Part shown: positions 9,544 through 19,653 of the stretch, in pieces | How the letters are laid out: each line of letters begins with the position of its first letter | Position numbering within the stretch: position 1 is the first letter of the stretch | Assembly: GCA_963844805.1 (NCBI GenBank) | Contig: CAWJPU010000004.1 | Location: 1-64,000, forward strand | Direction: 5' to 3' | Source: JACCZR01 sp963844805 | Lineage (GTDB): Bacteria; Actinomycetota; Thermoleophilia; Solirubrobacterales; Thermoleophilaceae | Length of the DNA: 64,000 bases | The notes under the pieces: generated by a model | Told to the model about the DNA's origin: nothing | The model's database searches: none | Seen by the model: the letters and a program-made list of their open reading frames with translations, nothing else | Translations under genes and position numbers: made by a program

Positions 9544-11085
9544 CTAAGGGGAGGATCGCCGAGTCCACTTGCCTCCCACGTAGATGGCCGACACGACCAC
9601 GCTGGCCAGGGCGAGGATGGCCGCGAAGCGAAAGCCCCACTGCATCCCGGCCACGAACGCCTCGCGCACCAGCTCTTCGAGATGCTGAACGCCTCGGCGG
9701 TGAACCGCTCGGCTTCGCTTGCGGCGGTCTTGGTCCCGGCGAGGAGGCCGTCGACCGCCTCGGTCTCCCGTTCGCTGAGGCCGATGGCGTCCGCCTGCAG
9801 CTTGTCCTGGGAGGCCGTGGTGAAGACCGCGGTGGTCAGGCCGAGCCCGATCGAGCCGCCGGCCACCTGGAACATGTAGACGATGCCTCCGGCCAGCCCC
9901 GCCCGCGAGGGGTCGAGCGCCGTGACCGCCGCGGTGGTGACCGACGAGTAGAAGAGCCCGGTCCCCACGCCGAGCACCAGCATCCCGGGGACCAGCGCGC
10001 CGATCCCGGAGCTGCGGTCCACCAGCGAGATGAGCAGCCCGCCGCCGCACATGCACGCCGCGCCCGCGCTGACGATCACCTTGGGGCCCAGCCGGTCGTA
10101 GAAGCGCCCGGCCACGAACGACGTGACGGCGAACATCCCCATGAAGGGCAACAGCCCCAGCCCGGCCTCGAGCGGCGTGTAGCCGAGGATCTTCTGCTGG
10201 AACTGGGGCAGGAACAGCAGGGCGGAGAAGAAGGTGGCGGAGATCAGCAGCACGACCAGGCAGACCGCCCGGAACTGCGCGTTGGCCATCACGTCGCGCG
10301 GGCACCAGCGCGGCGGTGCCGGCGTGCCGCTCGCGCACCACGAAGGCCACGAGCAGGATCGCGCACGTGGCGAACAGCCCGAGGATGCGCGGGTCGCCCC
10401 AGCCCCACAGCGTGACCTGGTCGAGGGCGAGCAGCAGCGCGATCAGCGCGGTGGTGAGCGAGGCGATGCCCGCGTAGTCGATCTCCCGCGTGGTGTTCTC
10501 GTCCCTGGACTCGGTCACCAGCCGCCAGCAGGCGAGGCAGGCGATCGCCGCCACCGGGAGGTTGAGCACGAGGATGGCCCGCCAGGAGATCGCGTCGGTG
10601 AGCAGGCCGCCGATCAGCGGCCCGGCGGCGTTGCCGAAGCCGGCGGCGCCGATGATCAGCCCGCCGGCCAGGCCGGCCTTCTTCTCGGGCAGCAGGTTGA
10701 ACGTCATGGCCAGCGTGGCGGGCCACATCAGCGCCCCGCCCAGGCCCATGAGCGCGCGGCACAGGATCAGCCAGATGTCGCTGGGGGCGGCCGCGGCCAG
10801 CAGGGAGAACCCGACGAACACCGCGGAGCCGGTGAAGAACATCCGGCGCCGGCCGAACATGTCCGCCAGCCGCCCGCCGGTGATCATGAACACGCCGAAC
10901 ACCAGCGCGTAGGCGTTGATGACCCACTGCACGGTCCCGAGGTCGGAGTCGAAGTCCTTCTCGATCTGCGGCAGCGCCACCGACAGCGAGGTCACGTCGT
11001 TGGCGATCACGAAGACCGCCAGCGCCATCGCCCCGAGGGCGAGCAGCTGGCTCCTGCCGAGCTTGTCCGAGGCCGAGGACTCCAC
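9544..11085 (-). CDS. MFS multidrug transporter, DHA2/EmrB-QacA type, frameshifted
   Basis: Roughly 510 residues with about 14 predicted membrane helices. N-terminal helix 1 contains ANDVTSLSVALPQIEKDF, followed by the motif A loop GGRLADMFGRRRMF, which is characteristic of proton-antiporting drug exporters. Motif C-like glycines follow (GPLIGGLLTDAISWR). The frame shifts near 10290 (first half ends ...ERHAGTAALVP) and again near 9680. The start is uncertain: a GTG at 11085 avoids overlap with the divergent ppx gene, whereas ATG at 11136 would overlap its start. Substrate is unknown. Confidence 0.82.
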   Translation of the reverse strand: MESSASDKLGRSQLLALGAMALAVFVIANDVTSLSVALPQIEKDFDSDLGTVQWVINAYALVFGVFMITGGRLADMFGRRRMFFTGSAVFVGFSLLAAAAPSDIWLILCRALMGLGGALMWPATLAMTFNLLPEKKAGLAGGLIIGAAGFGNAAGPLIGGLLTDAISWRAILVLNLPVAAIACLACWRLVTESRDENTTREIDYAGIASLTTALIALLLALDQVTLWGWGDPRILGLFATCAILLVAFVVRERHAGTAALVPARRDGQRAVPGGLPGRAADLRHLLLRPAVPAPVPAEDPRLHAARGRAGAVALHGDVRRHVVRGRALLRPAGPQGDRQRGRGVHVRRRAAHLAGGPQLRDRRAGPRDAGARRGDRALLLVGHHRGGHGARPLAGGAGRRHRLHVPGGRRLDRARPDHRGLHHGLPGQAAGGRHRPQRTGDRGGRRPPRRDQDRRKRSRAVHRRGVQHLEELVREAFVAGMQWGFRFAAILALASVVVSAIYVGGKWTRRSSP

Positions 11086-11126
11086 GAGCGCGGCACGATC
11101 CTGACGATTCGTGAAGATGGACCCCC

Positions 11127-12081
11127 ATGGGCCCAAGCCAGCGCATCGCGGTCGTCGACCTCGGGAGCAACTCGACCCGGCTGCTGGTCAGCGACGTCAG
11201 CGACGGACGGGCCACGCCGCGGGAGCGCCGCAGCGAGGTCACGCGGCTGGGCGACGGGGTCGACAGCTCGGGCCGCCTCGGGGACGAGGCGATGGAGCGC
11301 GTTTTCGGGGTGGTCGCGGGCTACCGCGTGCTGATGGACGAGATCGGCGACGTGGACCGCGTGGTCGGCGTGGCCACCAGCGCGGTGCGCGACTCCGAGA
11401 ACGGCGACGACTTCCGCCGGGCGCTGGCCGACCGCTACGGCGTGGAGGTGCAGACCATCGCCGGCGAGGAGGAGGCCCGGCTCACCTTCCTGGGCGCCAC
11501 GGCCCGGCGTGAGCACGGAGAGCCGGCGCTGGTGATCGACATCGGTGGCGGGAGCACCGAGTACGTCGTGGGAGCCGCCGGGGAGGAGCCTTCGTTCCGG
11601 GTCTCCACGCGGCTGGGCTCGGTGCGCCAGACCGAGCGCCACCTGCACAGCGACCCGCCGTCGCCGGCCGAGCTCCAAGCACTGCGCGACGAGGCCCGGG
11701 CGATCCTCGCGGCGGAGATCCCCGAGGCGGTGCGCAGCCAGGTGAGCGTGGGCATCGCCGTCGCCGGGACCGCGACCCAGCTCGCGGCCATCGACCTCGG
11801 GCTGGAGCCCTACGACCCCGATCGCGTGGACGGGCACCGCCTCAGCAGGGAGGCCTGTGAGGCGCTGCTGGCACCGACTCGCCGCGGTGCCGCTCGAGGA
11901 GCGCAAGCGGATCGTCGGGCTCGACCCCGAGCGCGCGCCGACGATCGTCGCGGGGGCCGCGATCCTGCTCGAGTCGATGGGCGCGTTCGCGCTCGACGAG
12001 GTCGAGGTGAGCGAGGCGGACCTGCTGCACGGCGTGGCCCTCAGCACCGTGGGGGGAGGCTTCGGGGGTGAGACGGGTTAG
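11127..12081 (+). CDS. ppx: Exopolyphosphatase / (p)ppGpp phosphohydrolase (Ppx/GppA), frameshifted
   Basis: About 318 residues of the ASKHA-fold Ppx/GppA family, which hydrolyses terminal phosphate from polyphosphate or pppGpp. The N-terminal phosphate loop is DLGSNSTRLLV, the central GVATSAVRDSENGDDF and TIAGEEEARLTF blocks are canonical, and the second phosphate loop is IDIGGGSTEYV. The reading frame shifts near 11870 in a short run, after which ERAPTIVAGAAILLE completes the domain. It lacks the extra C-terminal domains of E. coli PPX, as usual for actinobacterial short forms. Divergent from the MFS gene. Confidence 0.9.
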
Positions 12082-12116
12082 CCAAACGGACAGGCGGATT
12101 TGCGACCGCTCGGCGG

Positions 12117-12146
12117 TCGAAACGAGTTGCGAGGGTGGTGTATAGT
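12117..12146 (+). promoter_or_regulatory. Candidate sigma-70-type promoter for a small RNA
   Basis: A -35-like TCGAAA (4 of 6) and -10-like TATAGT (5 of 6) separated by 18 bases, predicting a start near 12152-12154. It lies 36 bases after the ppx stop and just upstream of a structured, non-coding stretch that ends in a strong terminator. Confidence 0.5.
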
Positions 12147-12152
12147 GCCGAT

Positions 12153-12343
12153 GGCGGGTGAGGAGAGGCCGCGCGGTTAACCCGTTTGGCGGATCCTCAC
12201 CTGTACATAGGCTCGGGCTAAGCCGCATCGTTTCGGCGCCTCCCGCAGTTCGAGCCACAAGGCCCTTTCAAGGCACGTACCCCTGCCCGTCCTGATGGGG
12301 CCGATATTGGAACCGCCCGCATGATGCGGGCGGTTCCTGTTTT
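12153..12343 (+). ncRNA. Candidate structured RNA or regulatory leader, about 190 nt
   Basis: Non-coding, promoter-proximal and rich in complementary segments. GGTGAGGA at 12157-12164 pairs with 12194-12201 and extends to 11 bp with G-U pairs. GGCTCG at 12210-12215 pairs with 12251-12256. GGCCC at 12261-12265 pairs with 12298-12302, enclosing GGCA/TGCC. A 13-bp terminator hairpin closes the 3' end. No known riboswitch core (TPP, cobalamin, SAM, FMN, c-di-GMP, ydaO) was recognised. It may be a free sRNA (size would suit a 6S-like RNA) or an attenuator controlling the membrane-protein gene that starts 20 bases later. Confidence 0.5.
12309..12343 (+). terminator. Strong intrinsic terminator
   Basis: A perfect 13-bp stem (12309-12321 with 12325-12337), 3-base loop, then TGTTTTC. 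It is the best Rho-independent terminator in the window and sits only 20 bases before the next start codon. Confidence 0.88.
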
Positions 12344-12362
12344 CGGGGGTAGTTTCGAGTCT

Positions 12363-13366
12363 GTGAACAGCGTGACGCGGCGGGTGCTGTTCCTGGCCCT
12401 GACCGGCGTGTCGCTCTACCTGCTGGCGCCGAGCCTGATCGAGGTCTTCTCCACCGCGCCGCGGCTGACCGCGCTCGAGCCGACCTGGTTCGTGCCGATG
12501 ATCCTGCTCCAGGCCGGCAGCCTCGTCTGCATGGCGGTGGTGCAGCTCATCTGCCTGCACGCGCACCGGCTGGGGCCCGTGCTCTCCTCCCAGATCGCGG
12601 GCAACGCGTTCGCGCGCGTCGTCCCCGGCGGCGGAGCGGCCGGCGCGGCGCTGCAGTACGGGATGCTGGTCTCGTCGGGCACGGTCGCCGGCGGGCGGGC
12701 GGCCTCGGCGCTGACCGCGGCCAACCTGTTCACCTTCGCGACCCTGCTCGCGCTGCCGGTGTTCACGCTCCCGGCGATCCTGTTCGGCGCGCCCGTCGAC
12801 CACGGCCTCACCCAAGCCGCCCTGCTCGGCGGCATCGGCTTCGCGATCATGGCCGCCATCGGGGCGGTCTTCCTCGCCTTCGACGAGCCGCTGCTCGCGG
12901 CGGGCCGGGCAATCCAGCGCGTGCGCAACCGCGTGCTGCCCAAGCGCGAGCCCCGCACCAACCTGCCCGACCGGCTGATCGAGGAGCGCAACCAGGTGCA
13001 GGCCGCGCTGGGCGAGAAGTGGAAGCGGGCCCTGCTGGCCTCGGTCGGCCGCTGGATGCTCGACTACGGGACGCTGCTCACGGCCCTGGCGGCGGTGGGC
13101 GCCTCGCCGCGGCCGTCGCTGGTGCTGCTGGCCTACGTGGCCGCGCAGGTCCTCGCCCAGATCCCCTTCACCCCGGGCGGCCTGGGCTTCGTCGAGGCGG
13201 GCCTGACCGGCCTGCTCGCGCTGGCCGGCGTGGCGCCGGCCGACGCCGCGCTCGCCACCCTCGCCTACCGCCTGGTGAACTACTGGCTGCCGCTGCCGGC
13301 CGGCGCGATCGCCACCTACATGCACCGCCGGCGCTATCCCGAAGGCTCGAGCGCGGTCGTCTCTAG
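12363..13366 (+). CDS. UPF0104 / LPG-synthase-type flippase-like membrane protein
   Basis: About 335 residues, polytopic. It has the family landmarks: N-terminal hydrophobic helices, the RVVPGGGAAGAALQY segment, a basic cytoplasmic loop near 12940-13010, and the signature IPFTPGGLGFVEAGL near the C-terminus. The family includes the integral membrane part of lysylphosphatidylglycerol synthase and lipid-linked sugar flippase-like proteins; here there is no C-terminal synthase domain. The start is GTG at 12363, 20 bases after the terminator hairpin. The frame is open far beyond 13366 only by running antisense through the next gene; a one-base shift near 13340 brings in the stop at 13364-13366, shared as CTAG with the convergent gene. 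Confidence 0.78.
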
Positions 13367-15009
13367 GCCAGGTTCGACCGGCGCGGGTAGGCCACGCTCG
13401 GGTCGGTCAGCACGTTCACCAGGGCCGGCTTGCCCGAGGAGAAGGCGCGGTCCAGCGCCGGGCGCAGCTCGTCGGGGCTGCGCACCAGCTCGCCGTGGCC
13501 GCCGAGCGCCTCGACCACCTGGTCGTAGCGGCACTCGGGCTGCAGGTCGGCGGCGACCGAGTAGCCGTAGAGGAACTCCATCGGGTGCTTCTCCAGCGCC
13601 CAGATGCCGTTGTTGCCCATCACGGCCACCACGGGGATGCCGTGGCGGACGAGCGTGTCGAACTCCAGCCCCGAGAAGCCGAACGCGCCGTCGCCCAGCA
13701 GCAGGCACACAGGGCTGTCGGGGTTGGCGAGCTTGGCCGCCAGCGCGTAGCCGGGGCCGGCGCCCAGGCACCCGAACGGCCCCGGGTCCATCCAGCGGCC
13801 GGGCTCGTAGGTCTCGATCACGCGGCCGGCGTAGGAGACGAAGTCGCCGCCGTCCCCCACCACCACCGTGTCGCGCGTGAGCACCTGCGCCAGCTCGTGG
13901 TAGACGCGCAGCGGGTGCAACGGCGAGCGGTCGTCGGTCAGCTCGGCCTGCTCGCCCTCGCGCTTCTCGCGCTCCTCGGCCCGCAGCTGGTCGAGCCAGC
14001 CCGAGCGGTCGGGGCCGCCGGCGGCGCTCTCGCGCAGCGCGTCGAGCGTGGCCGGCACGCCGCCGAACAGCTCGGCGGCCACCTCGCGCGGGTGGTCGCG
14101 GCCGGGGTGCGCCGAGCCCACCACGACGATCTGCGTGTCCTCGCCGAACGAGCCGCCGAAGCCCAGCCGGAAGTCCATCGGCACGCCGATCACCAGCGCG
14201 ACGTCGGCGCCCTTCAGCGCCGTGCTCCGCGCGCGCGAGAAGAAGTTCGGGTGGTCGGCAGGCAGGCAGCCACGGGCGAGGCCGTTGAGGAAGACCGGGA
14301 TCTGCAGCTCGTCGGACAGCGCGCGCAGGGCGTCCTCGCCGTGCGCCCAATACAGGCCGGTGCCGGCCATGATCACCGGGCGCTCGGCCGAGCGCAGCAG
14401 CTCCGCTGCCCGGTCGACGCCCTCCGCCGCCGGGGCGGCCAGCGGGTCGGGCAGCGACGCCGGGGCGTCGGCGTCGGCGTCGGCCTCCATGAAGACCTGG
14501 TCGAGCGGGAAGTCGAGGAAGGTCGGCCCGGTGGGCGGCTCCAGCGTCGCGGCCAGCGCCTCGTCGACCAGGCCGGGAATCTCCGCCGTCGACTCGGCGG
14601 TGCGCGCCAGCTTGGTGAGCGGCGCGACGAACGGCACGTGGTCGATCTCCTGTAGCGAGCCCTGGCCCCAGCGGGCAGCCGGCGCGCGGCCGCCCAGCAC
14701 GAGCATCGGCGAGCTGTTCTGCAGGGCCGAGCCCATCGCGCTCATGCCGTTGGTCACCCCGGGCCCCGCGGTCAGCGCGGCCACGCCGGGCTGCCGGGTG
14801 GCCTTCGCCCAGCCCTCGGCGGCGAAGGCCGCGCACTGCTCGTGGCGGGTGTCGACGAGGTCGATGCCCTCCTCGCGGCAGCCGTCGTAGATCGAGAAGA
14901 GGTGGCCGCCCGAGAGCGTGAACAGCTTCGTGACGCCGTTGGCCTTCAGCCGCTTGGCGACGAGACGGCCGCCGTGAAGGGCCGTGCGGGGCTGCGCCTC
15001 GGTGCTCAT
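13363..15009 (-). CDS. Thiamine-pyrophosphate enzyme, acetolactate-synthase-like
   Basis: A complete 548-residue protein with the three domains of the ThDP-dependent decarboxylase superfamily. The PYR domain carries the cofactor-activating Glu in DTRHEQCAAFAAEGWAK, a central FAD/nucleotide-fold domain follows, and the PP domain has GDGAFGFSGLEFDT ... NNGIW, the GDG-NN Mg-ThDP motif. It resembles acetolactate synthase-like or 2-hydroxyacyl-CoA lyase-like enzymes rather than a biosynthetic IlvB, and no small regulatory subunit is nearby. Start ATG at 15009. Its stop shares CTAG with the convergent flippase-like gene. The precise substrate is not predictable. Confidence 0.85.
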   Translation of the reverse strand: MSTEAQPRTALHGGRLVAKRLKANGVTKLFTLSGGHLFSIYDGCREEGIDLVDTRHEQCAAFAAEGWAKATRQPGVAALTAGPGVTNGMSAMGSALQNSSPMLVLGGRAPAARWGQGSLQEIDHVPFVAPLTKLARTAESTAEIPGLVDEALAATLEPPTGPTFLDFPLDQVFMEADADADAPASLPDPLAAPAAEGVDRAAELLRSAERPVIMAGTGLYWAHGEDALRALSDELQIPVFLNGLARGCLPADHPNFFSRARSTALKGADVALVIGVPMDFRLGFGGSFGEDTQIVVVGSAHPGRDHPREVAAELFGGVPATLDALRESAAGGPDRSGWLDQLRAEEREKREGEQAELTDDRSPLHPLRVYHELAQVLTRDTVVVGDGGDFVSYAGRVIETYEPGRWMDPGPFGCLGAGPGYALAAKLANPDSPVCLLLGDGAFGFSGLEFDTLVRHGIPVVAVMGNNGIWALEKHPMEFLYGYSVAADLQPECRYDQVVEALGGHGELVRSPDELRPALDRAFSSGKPALVNVLTDPSVAYPRRSNLA

Positions 15010-15188
15010 GGCCGCGCGCGAGCCTAACCGATCGCCGGGCACTACCTGGTCGAGGACCGGCCGGCCGAGGTGAGCGAGGCGATCGCCTCGTTCGCGGCGT
15101 CGGTCTAGGAGGCGTCGCGCGCGCCGGCGGCCTGGGGCTCGAGCGCGCGTTCTTCTGACCGCGTTCTTCTGCATTGGACATCGGCGCC

Positions 15189-16762
15189 TCAGGCGTCGGC
15201 CGTGAGGGGGGCCTCGGCGGGAATCGAACGTCCGTCCAGGTCAAGCCGGGCACCCCGGCGGGCGCGTAGCAGCGCACCGGCTCCGAGACGCCCTTCAGCT
15301 CGAGCGAGGTTCGCTGCTCGAGCCGCATGTCCGAGCGCTCGAGCAGCGTCCTCGTCGCCTCGGTCAGCAGCACCGCGTCGCCCGTGTCCTTGGTGCTCTC
15401 CTCCACCCGGGCGGCCACGTTCACGGCGTCGCCGATCACGGCGAACTCGAGCCGCCCGCCGCCGCCGACCGAGCCGACCACCACCGGACCGGAGTTGATC
15501 CCGACCCCCACCTCGAGCTCACCCTGGAAATGCCGGCCCACGGCCTCCACCAGCTCGACCCCCGCCGCCAGCGCCCGGTCGGCGTGGTCGGAGAAGCGCT
15601 CGGGCGTCCCGAACACGGCCAGCAGGCCGTCGCCCAGGAACTTGTTGGCGTGGCCGCCGTGCTTCAGGACCACCGGCACCACCACCTCGAACAGCTCGTT
15701 CAGCCGCGCGACGGTCTCCTGTGCGCTCGAGCGCTCGGCGAAGGGCGTGAAGTCCCGCATGTCGACCACCATCACCGTGGCCTCCACGTCCATGCCCTCC
15801 AGCAGCGCGCCCTCGTCGATCACGCGCTCGGCCACGTCGGGGTCGACGTAGCTGCCGAAGGCGTCGCGCAGCGCATCGCGCTCGGAGACCCCGGCCAGCA
15901 TCTCGTTGAAGCTCCCCGCCAGCACGTCCCAGCTCGTCTCCGGAGGTGAGCTTCACGCGGGTGTCGAGCCGGCCCTTCCTTGACGCGCTCGGTGGCTTCG
16001 ATCAGATCGTCGACGGGACGCATGACGGACCTGGTCACGAGCACGGTCAGCTCCAGCGAGACGGTGAAGGCCACCAGGACCGCGACCACGACGTCGACGC
16101 CCATGTCGGTCAGCGAGGTGGCGCCGTCGCTGTTGAGCCCGCTGACCACGACGCCGGTGATCACGTTGATGATCGGCAGGGCGGCCAGCAGGCGCCAGCG
16201 CAGCGGCACCCCGATGTAGGCGCCGCCGAAGTCGTTGGGCAGGTGGGTGGCCGCCTCCCGCACGACCGGCCGCAGGAACACCTCGGAAGCGAAGAAGTGG
16301 AGCACCGAGGCGTAGGCCACCGCGATCAGCGTGCCGACCAGGACCATGAAGCCGGCGAGCGGGCCGAGGTCCAGCTGCCAGGGGACGAAGACCGCGATCG
16401 GGATGCTCACCAGGGCGTACGGCTTCCAGCCGTTGGCCACCACGATCCGCCGCGGCGCGGCCACCGCGGCCTCCCACGCCTCGGTGGCGCCCTCGGCCGG
16501 CGCGGCCGGCGCCCAGCCAGCGCCAGATCGGCAGGACCGAGTGGGCGGCGCTGGCGAACGCGTACGCCAGCGCGATCAGCATCACCGCCTCCGAGAACAG
16601 CACGATGACCAGGAACTCGCCCGTCGACATCGGCTCGTAGAGGGAGAAGAGCGCGATCGTGCCCAGGCCGATCGTGATCGAGGTGACCACGTCGAAGGCC
16701 ACGTACAGCCACAGATAGCGACGCCCCAAACGCCGCATCAGTCCCGGCAGCGGGTTTCGCAC
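15189..16762 (-). CDS. Membrane class III adenylate cyclase with HAMP, frameshifted
   Basis: About 520 residues over at least three frameshifts (near 16490, 15960 and 15230). The N-terminal half has six hydrophobic helices in two blocks (DVVTSITIGLGTIALFSLY; MGVDVVVAVLVAFTVSL). A HAMP-like linker RSVMRPVDDLIEATERVKEG follows. The C-terminal cyclase domain has metal-binding Asp residues in MVVDMRDFTPFAE and FLGDGLLAVFG, the adenine-selecting Lys in ANKFLGDG and Asp in VIGDAVNVAARVEE. All catalytic residues for cAMP synthesis are therefore present. It ends PAEAPLTADA at 15189. Start is GTG 16762 or ATG 16738. It lies 24 bp after the last MCE gene on the same strand and may be co-transcribed. 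Confidence 0.8.
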
Positions 16763-16785
16763 CCCCTGATTGTGTCGTATGGCGT

Positions 16786-18327
16786 CTAGCGGAGCGGGTC
16801 GCCCGGGTGGGGATCGGCCGCGGGCTTGGTGCCGTTGGTCTGCCCGGGCTTGTCCACCTTGGGTGCGCGGCCCCGCTGGGGCACCACGAACTGCTTGCCG
16901 TCGTACAGCGAGCCGGGCTGCGTGAAGCAGGGCGGCTCGGTGGGCGGCCCGACCAGCGGCGGCGTCTGGACGTCGACCGGGTCGGGCTGATCGCCGCCGG
17001 GGCACCGGAAGCTCTCGATCACCCCGGTGTTGCCCGCCCGCAGCAGCGCGTTGGGCGCCATGTAGGACGTTGCCCCGCTCCCAGTCGGGCGTCTTGGTGA
17101 AGCGCTCGAACGAGCGCGGCTCGAGCAGCGAGAAGTTGACCTGGTAGCGCAGGGAGCCGGCGTCGGGGTTGCAGTTGCCCTTGCCGCGCTGGGTGCAGCC
17201 GAAGTTCATGCCGCCGATGGTCAGGAAGCTCGAGATCGTGTTCTGGTGGAAGTTCGCGTAGGACAGGATCGGGTTGAGCTGGCTGAGGAAGGGCCGGATC
17301 TCGTCGAAGACCGGCGAGGCCCCGCGTCAGCACGCGGCTGAGCGCCGGGAGCCCGCGGCGCGAGGCGCGCACCAGCGGCGGCAGGTCGCGGAACAGGCGC
17401 GTCAGGTCGGGCGCCAGGTCGCCCAGGTCGCGGACGGTCGGGCCGAGGTCGTCGGCCGGGCCCTTGAGGTCGTTGACCAGCGGCCGCGTGTTGTGGGCGA
17501 AGCGCTCCAGCCGGGCGAGCGTGGCCTTGGACTCGTCGAGGAAGGTCGGGAAGATCTGGAAGGTCTCCGCCAGCTCACGGTCGCGCGACGCGGTGGCCTC
17601 GAAGACCGCGTTGGAGTTCTGGATCAGCTCGCCGAGCGCGCCCTCGCGCTCGTTGATGGCCCCGAACACGACGCCGGTGTTCTTGACGAACCCGCGCACC
17701 GAGGACTGCTGCTCGTCGAGCACCTTGAGCAGGTCGGCGCCGTCGGTGGCGAACGGCTCGAGGTTGCCGAACGCGGAGTTGAGGTCCTCCGAGCGCCCGC
17801 CCTTGATCGCGTCGGCCAGCTCCTTGATCCAGGTCTTGAACGCCGCGCGGGTGTCGCTGTCGAAGGCCGAGAAGATCTCGTCGAGCTCGACCGTGTCCTC
17901 GACCTGGCTCACCGGCAGCTCCTGCGCCGTCGGGCAGCGCGTTGTCCTTGCCGTTCATCTTCCGGTGGCCCGGCGAGACCTCGATGTAGCTCTCGCCGAG
18001 CAGCGTCTTCTGGCGCAGGATCACCTTGCTGTCCTTGGCGATCGGCGCGAAGTCCGGGTTGACCTCCATCTCGACGATGGTGCGGGCGGCGCCCTTGTCG
18101 AGCTCCTTGGTCTTGACCTTGCCGATGTTCACGCCGGCCATGCGGACATCGGCCTCCTCGGCCAGCGTGGGCGCCTCCGGGATCTTGGCCGTGAAGCGGT
18201 AGCTCTCCGGCTTCAGCGGGATCGCGCCGCCGAAGGACAGCCACAGGAACAGCAGGATCCCCACGCACGAGAAGGTGAACAGGATCATCGCGGCGATGCG
18301 GCCGGCGCTGGGGGTCTGCTTGATCAT
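16786..18327 (-). CDS. MCE-family protein, sixth gene of the operon, frameshifted
   Basis: About 510 residues. One N-terminal transmembrane helix (ILFTFSCVGILLFLWLSFGG) is followed by the MCE/MlaD beta-barrel domain (VRMAGVNIGKVKTKELDKG ... LLGESYIEVSPG) and a long helical, coiled-coil-like tail. The extreme C-terminus is Pro-rich (PVDVQTPPLVGPPTEP). Breaks near 17920, 17325 and 17065 must be bridged. MCE proteins form periplasmic hexamers or tubes that move lipids. The start overlaps the stop of the preceding MCE gene by 4 bases (ATGA), and the adenylate cyclase follows 24 bp downstream. Confidence 0.85.
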
Positions 18328-19653
18328 GTGCAGATCCCCGCTTCCTGGAGGACGGCGAGCAGCGCGCCGAGGGGCACGAGCCCGTTGGTCGGGTCACCGC
18401 CCAGGGCGAAGCCCGCGCAGGGCAGGCCGCCGAGCGAGAAGCGACGGTGCGGGCCCTGGGCGTCGCCGGTGGAGAAGAGCGAGGTCGTCTCCTGGGCGGC
18501 CCACCCGAGCGTGTACAGGTAGCCCTCCTGGCGAGCGCGGTCGCGGGCCAGGTTGCCGGTCAGACCCTCGCTGCCGTTCGGGTTGTAGGCGCCGATGTTG
18601 AAGAACCGGTTGAGCTCGCCGAAGTCGGTCGCCAGGTCGGGCAGGCCCTTGTTCAGGCTCTTCGCGCCCCGGCCCAGGTTGCGGATGAACGGGATCGTCG
18701 CGCGTGTGAACGGCCGGATCTGCTTCTGGATGATGGGCGTGGCCTCGCGGACGAGCGGCAGCACGGCGCGGTTGGCCTCGTCCAGGCGGCGGAACGGCGG
18801 GCGCAGCGACTCGAGCGTCGGGCCCAGGCGGTCGGCGTAGGGGCCGAGCTTGTCGAGCGTCTGCTGGGTCTGGTTCAGAGCGCCCGGCAGCTTGCGCACG
18901 CCCTCGGAGATGCTCTGGTCGGCGGCGGCGAAGGCCGACAGCGCGTCGTTGGAGGCGCCGACCAGCTTGACGATGTCGCGGTCGGCGTTGCCGAGCTCGG
19001 TGGTGAGCAGGCCGTAGTTGTGGATCAGGCGCTTGAGGTTGCCGCGGCGCCGCGCCACCGCCTTGCTGAACCGCGAGAGGTCGCGGTGCAGCGGGCCGAG
19101 GCGGGCGAAGGTCTCCTGCAGGTCGCCCCCGCGGCCCTTGAGGCCCTTGCCGGCGCCGGAGATCAGCAGCTTGAGGTAGTCGCGCGTGTCGGTGTCGAGC
19201 GTGGCGAGGATCTCGTCCTGGTCGACGTCCTCCTGCGAGTTCTCGACCTGGATCGTCTCGTTCTCCTCGAGCGGCTCGCCGCGGCCGGGATCGACCTCGA
19301 GGAACATGTCCTTCAGGCCGGTCTTGGTGCGCAGCAGCGCGGTGGCGTCCTTCTTGATCAGCCGCTTGTACTTCGGCTCGATCTGCAGCGTGACGACGGC
19401 GAGGCCGTCCTTCAGCTCGACGTTGCCGATGTCGCCCGACCTGGACGCCGGCCACGCGCACCGTCTGGCCCTGGCCGGGCTGGACGGCCTGGGCGTTCGG
19501 CAGCTCGATCTTGACCTCGAACGGCTTCTCCTCCACGAACGGGAAGCGCAGCCGCTGCTGGGTGAGGATGTAGCCGCCCACGCCGACCGCGAGCACGAAC
19601 AGCAGGATGATCGCGATGAAGTCGCCGAGGTACTTGCCGATCGCCTGCCTCAC
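18324..19653 (-). CDS. MCE-family protein, fifth gene of the operon, frameshifted
   Basis: About 440 residues. The N-terminal helix (FIAIILLFVLAVGVGGYIL) precedes an MCE domain (VQPGQGQTVRVAGVQVG), broken by a frameshift near 19440. The helical region follows with the MCE-tail pattern ILATLDTDTRDYLKLLISGA, and the C-terminus is compact, with two Cys (LPCAGFALGG; EAGICT). Four-base ATGA overlaps with both neighbouring MCE genes indicate translational coupling and probably fixed stoichiometry, as expected for a hetero-oligomeric MCE assembly. Confidence 0.85.

Noticed and set aside
12321..13880. A 519-residue plus-strand membrane protein
   Set aside because: Past 13366 it is an Arg/Ser/Pro-rich antisense shadow of the TPP enzyme; the flippase-like family length ends near 13366.
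13334..15925. An 863-residue cyclase extending through the TPP enzyme
   Set aside because: The cyclase domain ends near 15230; the rest is the out-of-frame shadow of the TPP enzyme, and a stop at 15189 lies in the corrected frame.
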